Source of the DNA: Clostridium sp. CAG:354_28_25
GTDB lineage: Bacteria; Bacillota; Clostridia; TANB77; CAG-508
Reading direction: 5' to 3'
Assembly (NCBI GenBank): GCA_001915925.1
Contig: MNRL01000005.1
Location: forward strand, 1-22,955
DNA length: 22,955 bases
The notes below the pieces were generated by a model. That model worked only from the letters and a program-made list of their open reading frames with translations. It had not been told where the DNA came from and made no database searches. A program made the position numbers and the translations under genes. This document shows, piece by piece, positions 15,170-22,185 of this stretch (the first letter of the stretch is position 1; each line of letters begins with the position of its first letter).

Positions 15170-15988
15170 TTATTCCTCCCCACTTATATTTAACAAGTCA
15201 GAAAACTTATGCTCTTCATCTATTTGTTTTGCTATTTCATGCTTTATTCTTCTATCTGCATTTATTTCTTGTTTATTGTCTCTTATTCCATTTTTATTAA
15301 CTTCTAATTTTTTGCCTTCTATGTATAACTTTTTGGCAGTTGTTCTATAATCTATAGCCGCATTAATTCCTTGTGCTAAATTATATTTTGGAATCATATT
15401 AATTTTAGTTTGCCATCTTGTAATTATTTTACTTTTGTCTAATCCAAGAGTCTCTAAATTCTCAAATTCCATAACAAATTCTTTAAAGTCTTGTAAATAT
15501 ACATTTTCTAATCCTTTTAAATTTTCATTTTCCAAAACGAATAAAGCTTCTGTTGGATTAAAAGCTCTTCTATCATCCCTGTCTAGAAGCATTCCAAAAT
15601 TATCTATTAATTCTAATATGTCTCCCTCTTTATCTCTTGGTGTAATGTTAGCAATTCTATTAGCTTGTTCACAAATTCTACAAAACTTTTTGTCGAATCC
15701 TAATTCTTCAAGATATTCTGCTCCTTTACGTAAATAAGTTCTTCTTTTTTCTTCTGTAAATGAAATTACACTCTTTTTACACGCATATAATAAACACGCT
15801 GTTAATACTAAATTATTATCAACATCTGGCTTAGAATGTTCTAAAAACATTCTACATATTTCTGTTTTAAATATTACTGTATTATCAAAAAAGCAGTTAT
15901 GTTTTTTCTTAAAATACAACAATATCTTCATTTTTTCAGTTAATTTTCTTTCATTTAGCATCATATCTGCAAAGCTATCATTATACAT
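15170..15988 (-). CDS. Uncharacterised protein with an HD-GYP-like pattern
   Basis: All-helical soluble protein of about 272 residues that I cannot assign to a named family. The central part runs LTACLLYACKK, then an ILELIDNFGMLL stretch followed by DRRAFNPTEALFVLENENL and KGLENVYLQDFKEFV. That order resembles the C-terminal half of HD-GYP domains (metal-site Asp, then RxYRxAxSxxEA, then a final helix). The canonical HD doublet and GYP triplet are not visible, so if related it is degenerate and probably non-catalytic; this is inference. The C-terminus is charged. An upstream ATG at 15994 lies only two bases after GGAG; the ATG at 15988, eight bases from it, is preferred. It leads the operon with endonuclease Q, with three bases between the genes. 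Confidence 0.6.
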   Translation of the reverse strand: MYNDSFADMMLNERKLTEKMKILLYFKKKHNCFFDNTVIFKTEICRMFLEHSKPDVDNNLVLTACLLYACKKSVISFTEEKRRTYLRKGAEYLEELGFDKKFCRICEQANRIANITPRDKEGDILELIDNFGMLLDRDDRRAFNPTEALFVLENENLKGLENVYLQDFKEFVMEFENLETLGLDKSKIITRWQTKINMIPKYNLAQGINAAIDYRTTAKKLYIEGKKLEVNKNGIRDNKQEINADRRIKHEIAKQIDEEHKFSDLLNISGEE

Positions 15989-16021
15989 ATTCATTACTCC
16001 TCTTATATGACATTTTTGTTA

Positions 16022-16050
16022 ATTATATGCCATTGTTATTTTCTTTTCAA
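16022..16050 (-). promoter_or_regulatory. Sigma-A promoter of the HD-like/endoQ/spoIIM operon
   Basis: On the minus strand TTGAAA (16045-16050), a 17-bp spacer and a perfect TATAAT (16022-16027). Confidence 0.7.
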
Positions 16051-16083
16051 TAAAATAACTAAAATGTAATATTTTTGTAATAC

Positions 16084-16116
16084 GAAAAAAACGATTCTAA
16101 AAAATTTTAGAATCGT
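16084..16116 (-). terminator. Terminator of the rnhA-HAD-coaE operon
   Basis: A perfect 12-bp stem ACGATTCTAAAA/TTTTAGAATCGT (16091-16102 with 16105-16116) is followed by seven T on the minus strand, about 20 bases after the coaE stop codon. Confidence 0.9.
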
Positions 16117-16136
16117 CAATAACAAAAGTTATTTAA

Positions 16137-16712
16137 TTATATTTTTATGTCTTTTAATTGTTTTTCTATATCTTTTATATCCCCTTTGTTATGTATAATA
16201 TAATCTGCATTTTCTATATAAAACTCGTCCGTATTTTGCATATTTAATCTTTTTTCTGCCTCATCTGCTTTTATGTTATCTCTTTTCATTATTCTTTCAA
16301 TTTGAACATTTCTTTCTGCTATAATAGCTATTACAAAATCACAAACTTGATCTAAATTACTTTCAAATAATAATGGAGCATTTACAACAATTATTTTCTT
16401 TTTTATTTTATTTATTCTTTTCTTTATTTCATCTACAACATAAATAAAGGTAAGCTTGTTTAGTTCTTCCCTCTTTTTATCATCCTCATATATGATACTT
16501 GCTAATTTTTTTCTATTTAATTCACCTTTTCTATCTACTATTCCAGATCCAAAACTTTCAACTATTGATTGTAAGTACATTGTTCCCTTTTTAGATAACT
16601 CTCTAGCAATTTTATCTGCATCTACTATTTCTGCATTATATTTATTTTCTAGTATTTCACATAAAGTATCTTTTCCTGCTCCGGAACTTCCTGTTACGCC
16701 TATTATTTTCAT
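16137..16712 (-). CDS. coaE: Dephospho-CoA kinase
   Basis: Cytoplasmic kinase for the last step of coenzyme A synthesis, phosphorylating dephospho-CoA on the ribose 3' hydroxyl. The 191-residue protein starts MKIIGVTGSSGAGKDTLCE, with the P-loop GSSGAGKDT at residues 8-16. It is followed by the family's VDADKIARELSKKG segment and the lid-like region IKRR-type IERIMKRDNIKADEAEKR. The C-terminal YIIHNKGD segment is also typical. The open frame extends to 16778, but the ATG at 16712 is the start: it has GGGAGG six to eight bases upstream, and the extra 22 residues match nothing in the family. It is last in a minus-strand operon after rnhA and a HAD phosphatase, ending in a strong terminator. Confidence 0.93.
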   Translation of the reverse strand: MKIIGVTGSSGAGKDTLCEILENKYNAEIVDADKIARELSKKGTMYLQSIVESFGSGIVDRKGELNRKKLASIIYEDDKKREELNKLTFIYVVDEIKKRINKIKKKIIVVNAPLLFESNLDQVCDFVIAIIAERNVQIERIMKRDNIKADEAEKRLNMQNTDEFYIENADYIIHNKGDIKDIEKQLKDIKI

Positions 16713-16800
16713 ACGCCTACCTCCCACGTTCTTATTATACCATATTTTGCATAAATAAACAATATTTAGGGTAAACATAACACATGTTTTTACTACAGAA

Positions 16801-17511
16801 TTATTTACATTTTTCCTCTTCTATTTGTGTTTGAATATACTTACTCAATTCAGAATCCATACTAAAATCTGGTTCGAAACATTTATCTATAATTCCTTTA
16901 ACATTTAATTTTTTATACGTTTCCATTGATTCATTTTTTGTTGCTATAAATACATTCTTACCACCTATACTATGAACATATTCAAATGCGAAGCTATCTG
17001 TTAATCCATCACCAAAATATATAATGTTATTAGTTTCTTTATTATCTTTTTGAACATGCTTAATGACGTCTACTTTCTTTTTATCTGTTAATAAAATATC
17101 TATATCTTTATATATTCCATTCTCTTCATTAAATGTAACCCCATAAACACCATCTACATATTTTCCAATTACTGTTTTATTCACATAATCTTTTATTCCA
17201 GAAGTAACAATATAATGTTTTACACCTGTTTTTCGACTTTGGAAATTTTTAAAATATTCTATAACTCCATTATTAAATTTTACTTTATCTGCTCCTAAGC
17301 AAACATTTTCTTTAGTTAATAAAATATTGTTTTCTAACAATATTTCTGTATAGCATTTATAATAAGCTTCATATAGTCCTTTGCTATTAGTTAATTCTTC
17401 TGCTACTCTATTTATTAGTTTCTCTTCATTATATCCACATTTTTTTATTATTTCATATTGTGGTAAAGAATACGGAGTTAATGTACCATCAAAATCATAT
17501 ATTACTATCAT
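16801..17511 (-). CDS. HAD superfamily phosphatase (subfamily IB-like)
   Basis: Predicted cytoplasmic phosphohydrolase. Motif I is DFDGTLT (residues 6-12, nucleophile Asp6 and acid Asp8). Motif II is the serine in YIVTSGIKDY, and motif IV is YFGDGLTDS, with lysines (DKKKVDVIKHV) in between for motif III. The helical cap between motifs I and II is of the C1 type seen in phosphoserine-phosphatase-like enzymes. The 236-residue length fits. The start has AAAGGAA eight bases upstream, weaker than its neighbours. It lies 24 bases after rnhA in the same direction and is followed by coaE, so all three are probably one transcript. The substrate is not deducible; proximity to coaE and rnhA does not point to a particular one. 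Confidence 0.82.
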   Translation of the reverse strand: MIVIYDFDGTLTPYSLPQYEIIKKCGYNEEKLINRVAEELTNSKGLYEAYYKCYTEILLENNILLTKENVCLGADKVKFNNGVIEYFKNFQSRKTGVKHYIVTSGIKDYVNKTVIGKYVDGVYGVTFNEENGIYKDIDILLTDKKKVDVIKHVQKDNKETNNIIYFGDGLTDSFAFEYVHSIGGKNVFIATKNESMETYKKLNVKGIIDKCFEPDFSMDSELSKYIQTQIEEEKCK

Positions 17512-17535
17512 TTTCTATTTCCTTTATTTAATTTA

Positions 17536-17970
17536 TTATAAGTTTTTTATAGCTGTTCTCGCTAATTCATCACATCTATTATTATATTCGTTATCACTAT
17601 GTCCTTTTACTTTTATAAATTCAACTTTGTGAATTTTAGTAAGTTCATATAATTCTTCCCATAACTCCTTATTTTTCACAGGCTCTTTTGCGGCATTTTT
17701 CCACCCATTCTTTCTCCAATTGTATATCCAGCCTTGTTTAAAACAGTTTACAACATATGCACTGTCACTATATAATTTAACATTGCATGGATATTTCAGA
17801 TTTTTTAAAGCCTGTATAACTGCTGTAATTTCCATCTCATTATTTGTTGTATTTAATTTCCCACCTGATATTTCTTTTTTATTTTCTTTATACATAAGTA
17901 CCGCACCCCATCCCCCAGGACCTGGATTTCCAGAACACGCTCCATCTGTATATATTGTTATTTCTTCCAT
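17536..17970 (-). CDS. rnhA: Ribonuclease HI
   Basis: Endonuclease that cuts the RNA strand of RNA-DNA hybrids, acting in R-loop removal and lagging-strand processing. The 144-residue protein carries the four carboxylates Asp9 (IYTDGACSGNPGPGGWG), Glu47 (NNEMEITA), Asp69 (LYSDSAYV) and Asp134 (NRCDELAR), plus the catalytic-loop His124 (VKGHSDNEYN). The basic protrusion WIYNWRKNGWKNAAKEPVKN, typical of the E. coli-type enzyme, is present. TAGGAGA precedes the start, and a sigma-A promoter lies at 18011-18039. It is the first gene of the operon with the HAD phosphatase and coaE, divergent from tmcAL. Confidence 0.96.
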   Translation of the reverse strand: MEEITIYTDGACSGNPGPGGWGAVLMYKENKKEISGGKLNTTNNEMEITAVIQALKNLKYPCNVKLYSDSAYVVNCFKQGWIYNWRKNGWKNAAKEPVKNKELWEELYELTKIHKVEFIKVKGHSDNEYNNRCDELARTAIKNL

Positions 17971-18010
17971 TTTTCTTCTCCTATATTTGTAATTTTTACC
18001 ATTTTATGAT

Positions 18011-18039
18011 ATTATATCAATAATTTGTTTATACTACAA
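18011..18039 (-). promoter_or_regulatory. Sigma-A promoter of the rnhA operon
   Basis: On the minus strand TTGTAG (18034-18039), a 17-bp spacer and a perfect TATAAT (18011-18016). It overlaps the region that must also hold the divergent tmcAL promoter, for which I see only a possible TATACT at 18030-18035 with no clear -35. Confidence 0.65.
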
Positions 18040-18056
18040 TATAAGGAGGGATAAAT

Positions 18057-19286
18057 ATGTCAAAAGTTTTAGGAATTATTGCAGAATATAACCCATTTCA
18101 TAATGGTCATCTTTTGCATTTAACCAAATCTAAAGAAGAAACTGGTGCCGAATACAGTATTTGTATTATGAGTGGTAATTTTGTTCAAAGAGGTAATACA
18201 TCAATAGTTAATAAATGGGTAAAAACAGAAATGGCTCTAAAAAGTGGTATAGATTTAGTCTTAGAGCTTCCAACAGTATACTCTATTTCTAGTGCAGAAA
18301 ATTTTGCAGAAGGCGCTATAAAACTTTTAAACTCCTTAAAAATTGTAGATACAGTTTCATTTGGTTCCGAGAATTCCGATATAGATATATTAAATAGAAT
18401 TTCTGGTATTTTATATGAAGAGCCAAAACAATATGTAGAATTCTTAAATGAAGAATTAAAAAAAGGACTTTCTTTTCCAAAAGCTAGAGAAAATGCAATA
18501 TTACTATATTTAAATGACCAAAAATATTCTAACATTTTGAATCAACCAAATAATACTTTAGCAATTGAATACTTAAAAGCCTTAAAAAAATATAAATCTC
18601 ATATTATGCCAATATCCATAAAACGTGAAAAAGTTTTTTATAATAGTAACTGCATTGTTGATGAATATGCAAGTGCTACAGCAATTAGAAATATGATTGT
18701 AAATAATCAATTTAATGATATTAGAAAAGTAATGCCTAGACTTGCTTATGACTTATTAATGCAAGAAATAGAAAATAATCAATATGTTATAGATATATCA
18801 AAATTTGAAAAAGAAATTTTATATTCTATTAGACGATTATCTGCAGCTGACCTTAAAAAATTTCCAGAAGTAAATGAAGGCTTAGAAAATGCTATTAAAA
18901 ATGCTGCTAATTCTTGCAATACTTTAGTAGAGTTAATAAATATAATTAAGTCTAAAAGATATACACAAACTAGAATTCAAAGAATTTTATTATATATTTT
19001 GTTAAATATAACAAAAAAAGATATGTACATTTCTCGTAAAACTGTACCTTATGCTAGAATTCTTGGATATAGCCCAAAAGGTAAAGAACTTATTTCAAAA
19101 ATTTATAATGCTAATCCAAAAATAACATTAATAACTTCTGTTAAGAATTTCTTTGATTCTTCTAATAATAAAACTTATAAACATATGTTAAGTAAAGATA
19201 TTTTAGCAACAAATATTTATACCTTAGCATATAAAAATGATTCTGTAGCAAATTTAGACTATACCAAAAAAATAGTTACAATATAA
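18057..19286 (+). CDS. tmcAL: tRNA(Met) cytidine acetate ligase
   Basis: Enzyme of the YlbM/TmcAL family that uses ATP and acetate to form N4-acetylcytidine at the wobble base of elongator tRNA-Met. The 409-residue length is normal. The N-terminal nucleotidyltransferase domain has the HxGH motif in AEYNPFHNGHLLHL (His15 to His18), followed by ICIMSGNFVQRGNTSIVNKW cut here into the SGNFVQRG signature near residue 43 and the VLELPTVYS block near 82. A second recognisable block is EYASATAIRNMI near residue 205. AAGGAGGG lies seven bases before the start. It is monocistronic, divergent from rnhA and convergent with the Ppx-like gene, with a strong terminator just after the stop. Confidence 0.93.
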   Translation: MSKVLGIIAEYNPFHNGHLLHLTKSKEETGAEYSICIMSGNFVQRGNTSIVNKWVKTEMALKSGIDLVLELPTVYSISSAENFAEGAIKLLNSLKIVDTVSFGSENSDIDILNRISGILYEEPKQYVEFLNEELKKGLSFPKARENAILLYLNDQKYSNILNQPNNTLAIEYLKALKKYKSHIMPISIKREKVFYNSNCIVDEYASATAIRNMIVNNQFNDIRKVMPRLAYDLLMQEIENNQYVIDISKFEKEILYSIRRLSAADLKKFPEVNEGLENAIKNAANSCNTLVELINIIKSKRYTQTRIQRILLYILLNITKKDMYISRKTVPYARILGYSPKGKELISKIYNANPKITLITSVKNFFDSSNNKTYKHMLSKDILATNIYTLAYKNDSVANLDYTKKIVTI

Positions 19287-19289
19287 TTA

Positions 19290-19327
19290 AAAAAAGCACT
19301 ATGTAAATAATTACATAGTGCTTTTTT
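19290..19327. terminator. Bidirectional terminator between tmcAL and the Ppx-like gene
   Basis: A perfect 17-bp stem (19290-19306 with 19311-19327, ATAA loop) with GCACTATGTAA at its core, A run on the left and T run on the right. It serves both convergent genes, whose stop codons flank it within three bases on each side. Confidence 0.9.
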
Positions 19328-19328
19328 A

Positions 19329-20198
19329 TTACTTATTTGCTAATCCATACACCATTGATATATCTGTTGGTATGATATACTTTACATCTAAACTTTCTGC
19401 GACTTCTAATACCATTGCACACATTGCACGAGTTGCATACCACCACTCTGGATCATTTACTCTATTTCTTATTTCATCTAAAGAAATTTCTTTATAATAT
19501 CTTTCTGTATCTAATTTTCTTGTATTGATATCCATCATAATAGGTTCTTGGCTATCTTCGAATAAAGTATTTTTCTCATATGTAATTCCAGAATTTTTAG
19601 CAAACTTCATATGACCTCCACCAGCCAATATTAAGATATCTGCTTTTGGTGTAGGAACTTTTAGCTTTGGTTTTACCCATTCTTTTACTGTTTTTACAGC
19701 TGTTGTTGCTAGATTTTCTCCCAAATCTGGATATTGTTCCATTACATCAATTACACCCATTTTTGTATTACACATTTCTTTTATTCCATTATCATAAATA
19801 GCAATTTCTGTGGAACCACCTCCACCTATAAACACGGCAACTTTTCCTTTTACATTTCTTGTTGCACCTTCTACTGTATATTTATTCTCTTCTTCTTGGC
19901 TAATAATATTAAAGTCTAACCCTGTTTCTACTTTAAATTCTGTAAGAAATTTTTCTTTCATCTGTTCTTCTAAGGCTCTAAAAATGCTTGTACCACATAC
20001 AAATATGTCTTTATATTGTTTTTGTTCTTCTTTTACTAAATTAATTAGTTTTTTTACATCATTTCCATCCAACTGTTTTAATTTACTAAAATTCCTTTTA
20101 AATTCTATCGTTACATCTTTAATACGTTTTATTTCCGAATCATTTACTTCATCTAATTTTGTACATGTTGAACCAACTTCTATTATTAATTTTTTCAT
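19329..20198 (-). CDS. Ppx/GppA phosphatase family protein (ASKHA fold)
   Basis: 289-residue protein with the actin-like ATPase fold of exopolyphosphatase and guanosine pentaphosphatase. Blocks in order are IIEVGSTCTKL at the N-terminus (phosphate-1-like loop), FVCGTSIFRALEE, the glycine-rich VFIGGGGSTEIAIYD near residue 133, and ILAGGGHMKFA near 193. The family's canonical version of the third block is DIGGGSTE; here the leading acidic residue is replaced by Phe/Ile, so activity may differ. It lacks the C-terminal helical domain of full-length Ppx. The start has a moderate GAGGGGTG binding site. It is a single gene, divergent from the cotJ operon. Annotated as exopolyphosphatase-like with reservation about substrate. 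Confidence 0.72.
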   Translation of the reverse strand: MKKLIIEVGSTCTKLDEVNDSEIKRIKDVTIEFKRNFSKLKQLDGNDVKKLINLVKEEQKQYKDIFVCGTSIFRALEEQMKEKFLTEFKVETGLDFNIISQEEENKYTVEGATRNVKGKVAVFIGGGGSTEIAIYDNGIKEMCNTKMGVIDVMEQYPDLGENLATTAVKTVKEWVKPKLKVPTPKADILILAGGGHMKFAKNSGITYEKNTLFEDSQEPIMMDINTRKLDTERYYKEISLDEIRNRVNDPEWWYATRAMCAMVLEVAESLDVKYIIPTDISMVYGLANK

Positions 20199-20263
20199 AT
20201 TATTTCACCCCTCATTTTGCTTTATTTTATCATTTATGTTTTTATTTGTATACTTTTGTCGCA

Positions 20264-20286
20264 AAATATTTTTTACCTCATATAAT
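20264..20286 (+). promoter_or_regulatory. Candidate promoter of the cotJ operon
   Basis: CATATAAT at 20279-20286 matches the sigma-E type -10 consensus. The A/T-rich AAATATT at 20264-20270 resembles a sigma-E -35 but is only 8 bp away, too close for a canonical spacing. The same bases contain TATAAT, with a weak TTGTCG at 19-bp spacing, so a sigma-A reading cannot be excluded. In Bacillus the cotJ operon is transcribed by sigma-E in the mother cell. Confidence 0.35.
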
Positions 20287-20308
20287 GTTATAAAAGGAGG
20301 AATAAAAT

Positions 20309-20659
20309 ATGTTCAGAAGATATCAAAAGTGTTATTGCATGAACAATAACAATAATGACAATTCTACAGATATGTTAGAAACTAAATGTAATTCCGTTAG
20401 TTCTTATGTAGAAGATGATTATGATAGTTGCTCTTGTGGATTTACTGAAGAAACTAATGTCTTCCCAGATAACCCAATGCTTGGTCAAAGTTATGTTCCA
20501 ATCCAATATATGGATAAGACTTTTAAGCCTTGCATAGGACTTAAAATGGGAACTATTTTTCCTGAATTAGTCAGTCCTTATTCTCCAGGGCAATCTATGC
20601 AACAAATTAGGTATATAGAATCTAGAAATGAAATTGGAAAGGGGTGTAATAAATGTTAA
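20309..20659 (+). CDS. cotJA: Spore coat associated protein CotJA, with Cys-rich extensions
   Basis: First protein of the CotJ spore-coat operon. The conserved CotJA core is residues about 62-93: SYVPIQYMDKTFKP, then GLKMGTIFPELVSPYSPGQ. Upstream lies an unusual roughly 55-residue extension with a KCYC start, an asparagine run and an SCSCGF motif; the C-terminus ends GCNKC. I count eight cysteines in 116 residues. AAAGGAGG lies eight bases before the start. The gene overlaps cotJB by 7 bp, and the cotJB binding site lies within its last codons. CotJA is known in Bacillus to be needed for CotJC assembly into the coat. Confidence 0.88.
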   Translation: MFRRYQKCYCMNNNNNDNSTDMLETKCNSVSSYVEDDYDSCSCGFTEETNVFPDNPMLGQSYVPIQYMDKTFKPCIGLKMGTIFPELVSPYSPGQSMQQIRYIESRNEIGKGCNKC

Positions 20660-20970
20660 ATGAAAATATGGAATGCAACTGCACATGTGAGTGTAAGTCA
20701 AATAATGATTGCGAAATGCAAGGAAGAATGTTACAACAGATAAGATGCTGTGCTTTTGCAATTAATGACTTAGCTTTATATTTAGATACACATCCTACTG
20801 ACCAAAAAGCTTTATGTTTACACAGAAAATATTGCCAAGAATTAAAAGATTTAGAAGATAAATATCAAAAAGTATATGGACCTTTAACAATTAATTACCC
20901 TTGTAATAAATGGAGATGGCTAGAAGAACCTTGGCCATGGGAAGGAGGAGTTTTAAATGTGGACTTATAA
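20653..20970 (+). CDS. cotJB: Spore coat protein CotJB, with Cys-rich N-terminus
   Basis: Second protein of the CotJ operon, 105 residues. The family core spans residues about 25-95: MLQQIRCCAFAINDLALYLDTHP, then DLEDKYQKVYGPLT and the terminal WRWLEEPWPWEGG. It is preceded by a short cysteine-rich leader (MECNCTCECKSNNDC) that is not usual in CotJB as I know it. I count ten cysteines in all. The start is preceded by a GGAAAGGGGTG stretch. The end overlaps cotJC by 14 bp, with the cotJC GGAGG inside its last codons, so the three genes are tightly coupled. Confidence 0.88.
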   Translation: MLNENMECNCTCECKSNNDCEMQGRMLQQIRCCAFAINDLALYLDTHPTDQKALCLHRKYCQELKDLEDKYQKVYGPLTINYPCNKWRWLEEPWPWEGGVLNVDL

Positions 20971-21379
20971 GAAAACATTGCAATATCCTGTAAATATTAA
21001 ATGTACAAATCCAAAACTTGCTAAAGTTATTATTTCTCAATATGGTGGTCCTGATGGTGAACTTGCTGCATCTCTTCGTTATTTATCACAAAGATTTGCT
21101 ATGCCAGACCAAAAATCTAAGGCTATTTTGAATGACATTGGAACCGAAGAGCTTGCTCACCTTGAAATGGTTGGAAGTATCGTACACCAATTAACTAAAA
21201 ATGCTTCTATTGAAGAAATAGAAAAAGCTGGGCTTGGTGCATATTATACAGACCATGGAGTTGATGTATATCCACAATCTGCTGCCGGAGTTCCTTTTAC
21301 TGCTGCATATTTAGCTTGTAAAGGTGATATAATTGCTAATTTACAAGAAGACTTAGCAGCAGATGGTACGATTGTGTAA
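20957..21379 (+). CDS. cotJC: CotJC (manganese-catalase-like coat protein), 5' part, interrupted by an integrative element
   Basis: Spore coat protein related to non-haem manganese catalases. The native part begins MWTYKKTLQYPV, with metal-site type residues in GGPDGELAASLRYLSQRF (Glu near residue 36) and IGTEELAHLEMVG (Glu and His in an ExxH arrangement), and continues to AAGVPFTAAYLACKGDIIANLQEDLAAD. In B. subtilis CotJC, about 189 residues as I recall it, the corresponding sequence continues DIAAEEKARATYQWL and ends with a second ExxH helix (REREIVH). Here homology stops at codon 136; four foreign codons (GTIV) and a stop follow. The second metal-binding helix pair is therefore missing. 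GGAGGAG lies eight bases before the start. The missing 3' part should lie beyond the right end of the element, outside this window. Confidence 0.9.
   Translation: MWTYKKTLQYPVNIKCTNPKLAKVIISQYGGPDGELAASLRYLSQRFAMPDQKSKAILNDIGTEELAHLEMVGSIVHQLTKNASIEEIEKAGLGAYYTDHGVDVYPQSAAGVPFTAAYLACKGDIIANLQEDLAADGTIV
21355..21365. other. Probable attachment-site junction (element end) inside cotJC
   Basis: Homology to CotJC ends in the codons GCA-GCA-GAT (Ala-Ala-Asp, ending 21364), where an uninterrupted gene is expected to read GCA-GAA or GCA-GAG (Ala-Glu). The switch point therefore falls at or just after the GA at 21362-21363. GA is the known crossover dinucleotide of related large serine recombinases such as TndX of Tn5397 and TnpX of Tn4451. 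The exact core needs the other junction. Confidence 0.6.
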
Positions 21380-21404
21380 AGACAACATTGAGGTTTTAAA
21401 AGAT

Positions 21405-21447
21405 AGTTCCCAATAATCTGGCATACTAGCTGCCAGATATGAGAACT
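21405..21447. repeat. Imperfect inverted repeat at the element end
   Basis: Inner arms ATCTGGCA (21416-21423) and TGCCAGAT (21431-21438) are perfect. Outer arms AGTTC (21405-21409) and GAACT (21443-21447) extend it. It lies directly after the recombinase stop codon and about 40 bp inside the junction. It may be the recombinase terminator (only a weak TCTTTT follows on the minus strand) or part of the recombinase binding region. Confidence 0.6.
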
Positions 21448-22185
21448 TTAGAAATTCCAATGTATCTCAATAGGTACTTCCTTAGTTACAGGGTCTTTCT
21501 TACCGACCAATACATAATCAATCAGCTTTTCAACCGTTTCCCTGTCTAAGTGTTCAAGATTTGTATATTGCTCGATTAACTGTCGTCTGTTATCGCCAAT
21601 CAGCATTTTTCTTTCAATAACATCAAGCTGTTTCTGCGTATCAATTACCAGTTTTTCGAGCCTTTCTTTTTGTGTTGAGAAGTCTTTAGATAAATCCAAG
21701 TAATCAAGTTCGGAAAGAATACCCTTTACCTTATCTAAATATAGTTCACGGATTCCTTTTGTGTATTCCGCAATCTTTTTTTGATAAGCAGCAATCTCCG
21801 TTTCCAAAGCTTCTTTTTGACCTCGCAAGTCATTATTGAATTGCACATTTTGTTCAAGCTCATCTTTATCCAGATATTCTGCTGATAACTTATTAAGTTC
21901 ATCAATCACAGCTTTTTCCAATTTGTCTACTGAAATGAAAGAACCTATACAAGCGTCCTTTGCTACATGGCGGTTAGAACATTGTAAATAATGCTTACCA
22001 CGATTCTTTGATGAACGCATTGTATAACCACAATTCATACAGCGAGCTTTTCTGGCAAATAAGCCGATTGTGCCAACTGTGAAAGGTTTTGCCTTTTGAG
22101 CTACCAATGCTTGAACCCTATCCCATAACTCACGGTCAATAATCGGCTCATGTGTACCCTCACATATTCCCGATATAGATTTCAT
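21448..22185 (-). pseudogene. Large serine recombinase, C-terminal part (zinc ribbon and coiled coil)
   Basis: C-terminal portion of the element's recombinase. It is open from about 22185, with an ATG at 22185 that lacks a good ribosome binding site. From EGTHEPIIDRELWDRVQALV it follows the end of the Recombinase domain. It then shows the zinc ribbon ARCMNCGYTMRSSKNRGKHY with a further Cys in LQCSNRH and DACIGSF, and then a long charged coiled coil (about residues 95-200) ending in a short tail, PVTKEVPIEIHWNF. It is out of frame with the N-terminal part, and roughly 25-30 residues that normally separate IYIGN from EGTHEP are missing. That points to a deletion plus frameshift, not a single sequencing slip. 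Together the two parts approximate a roughly 520-residue family member minus the gap. Confidence 0.85.

Noticed and set aside
20734..21379. Reading cotJC as a complete but short coat protein
   Set aside because: The last four codons do not match the family, the second metal-binding helix pair is missing, and foreign sequence with a recombinase begins exactly there.
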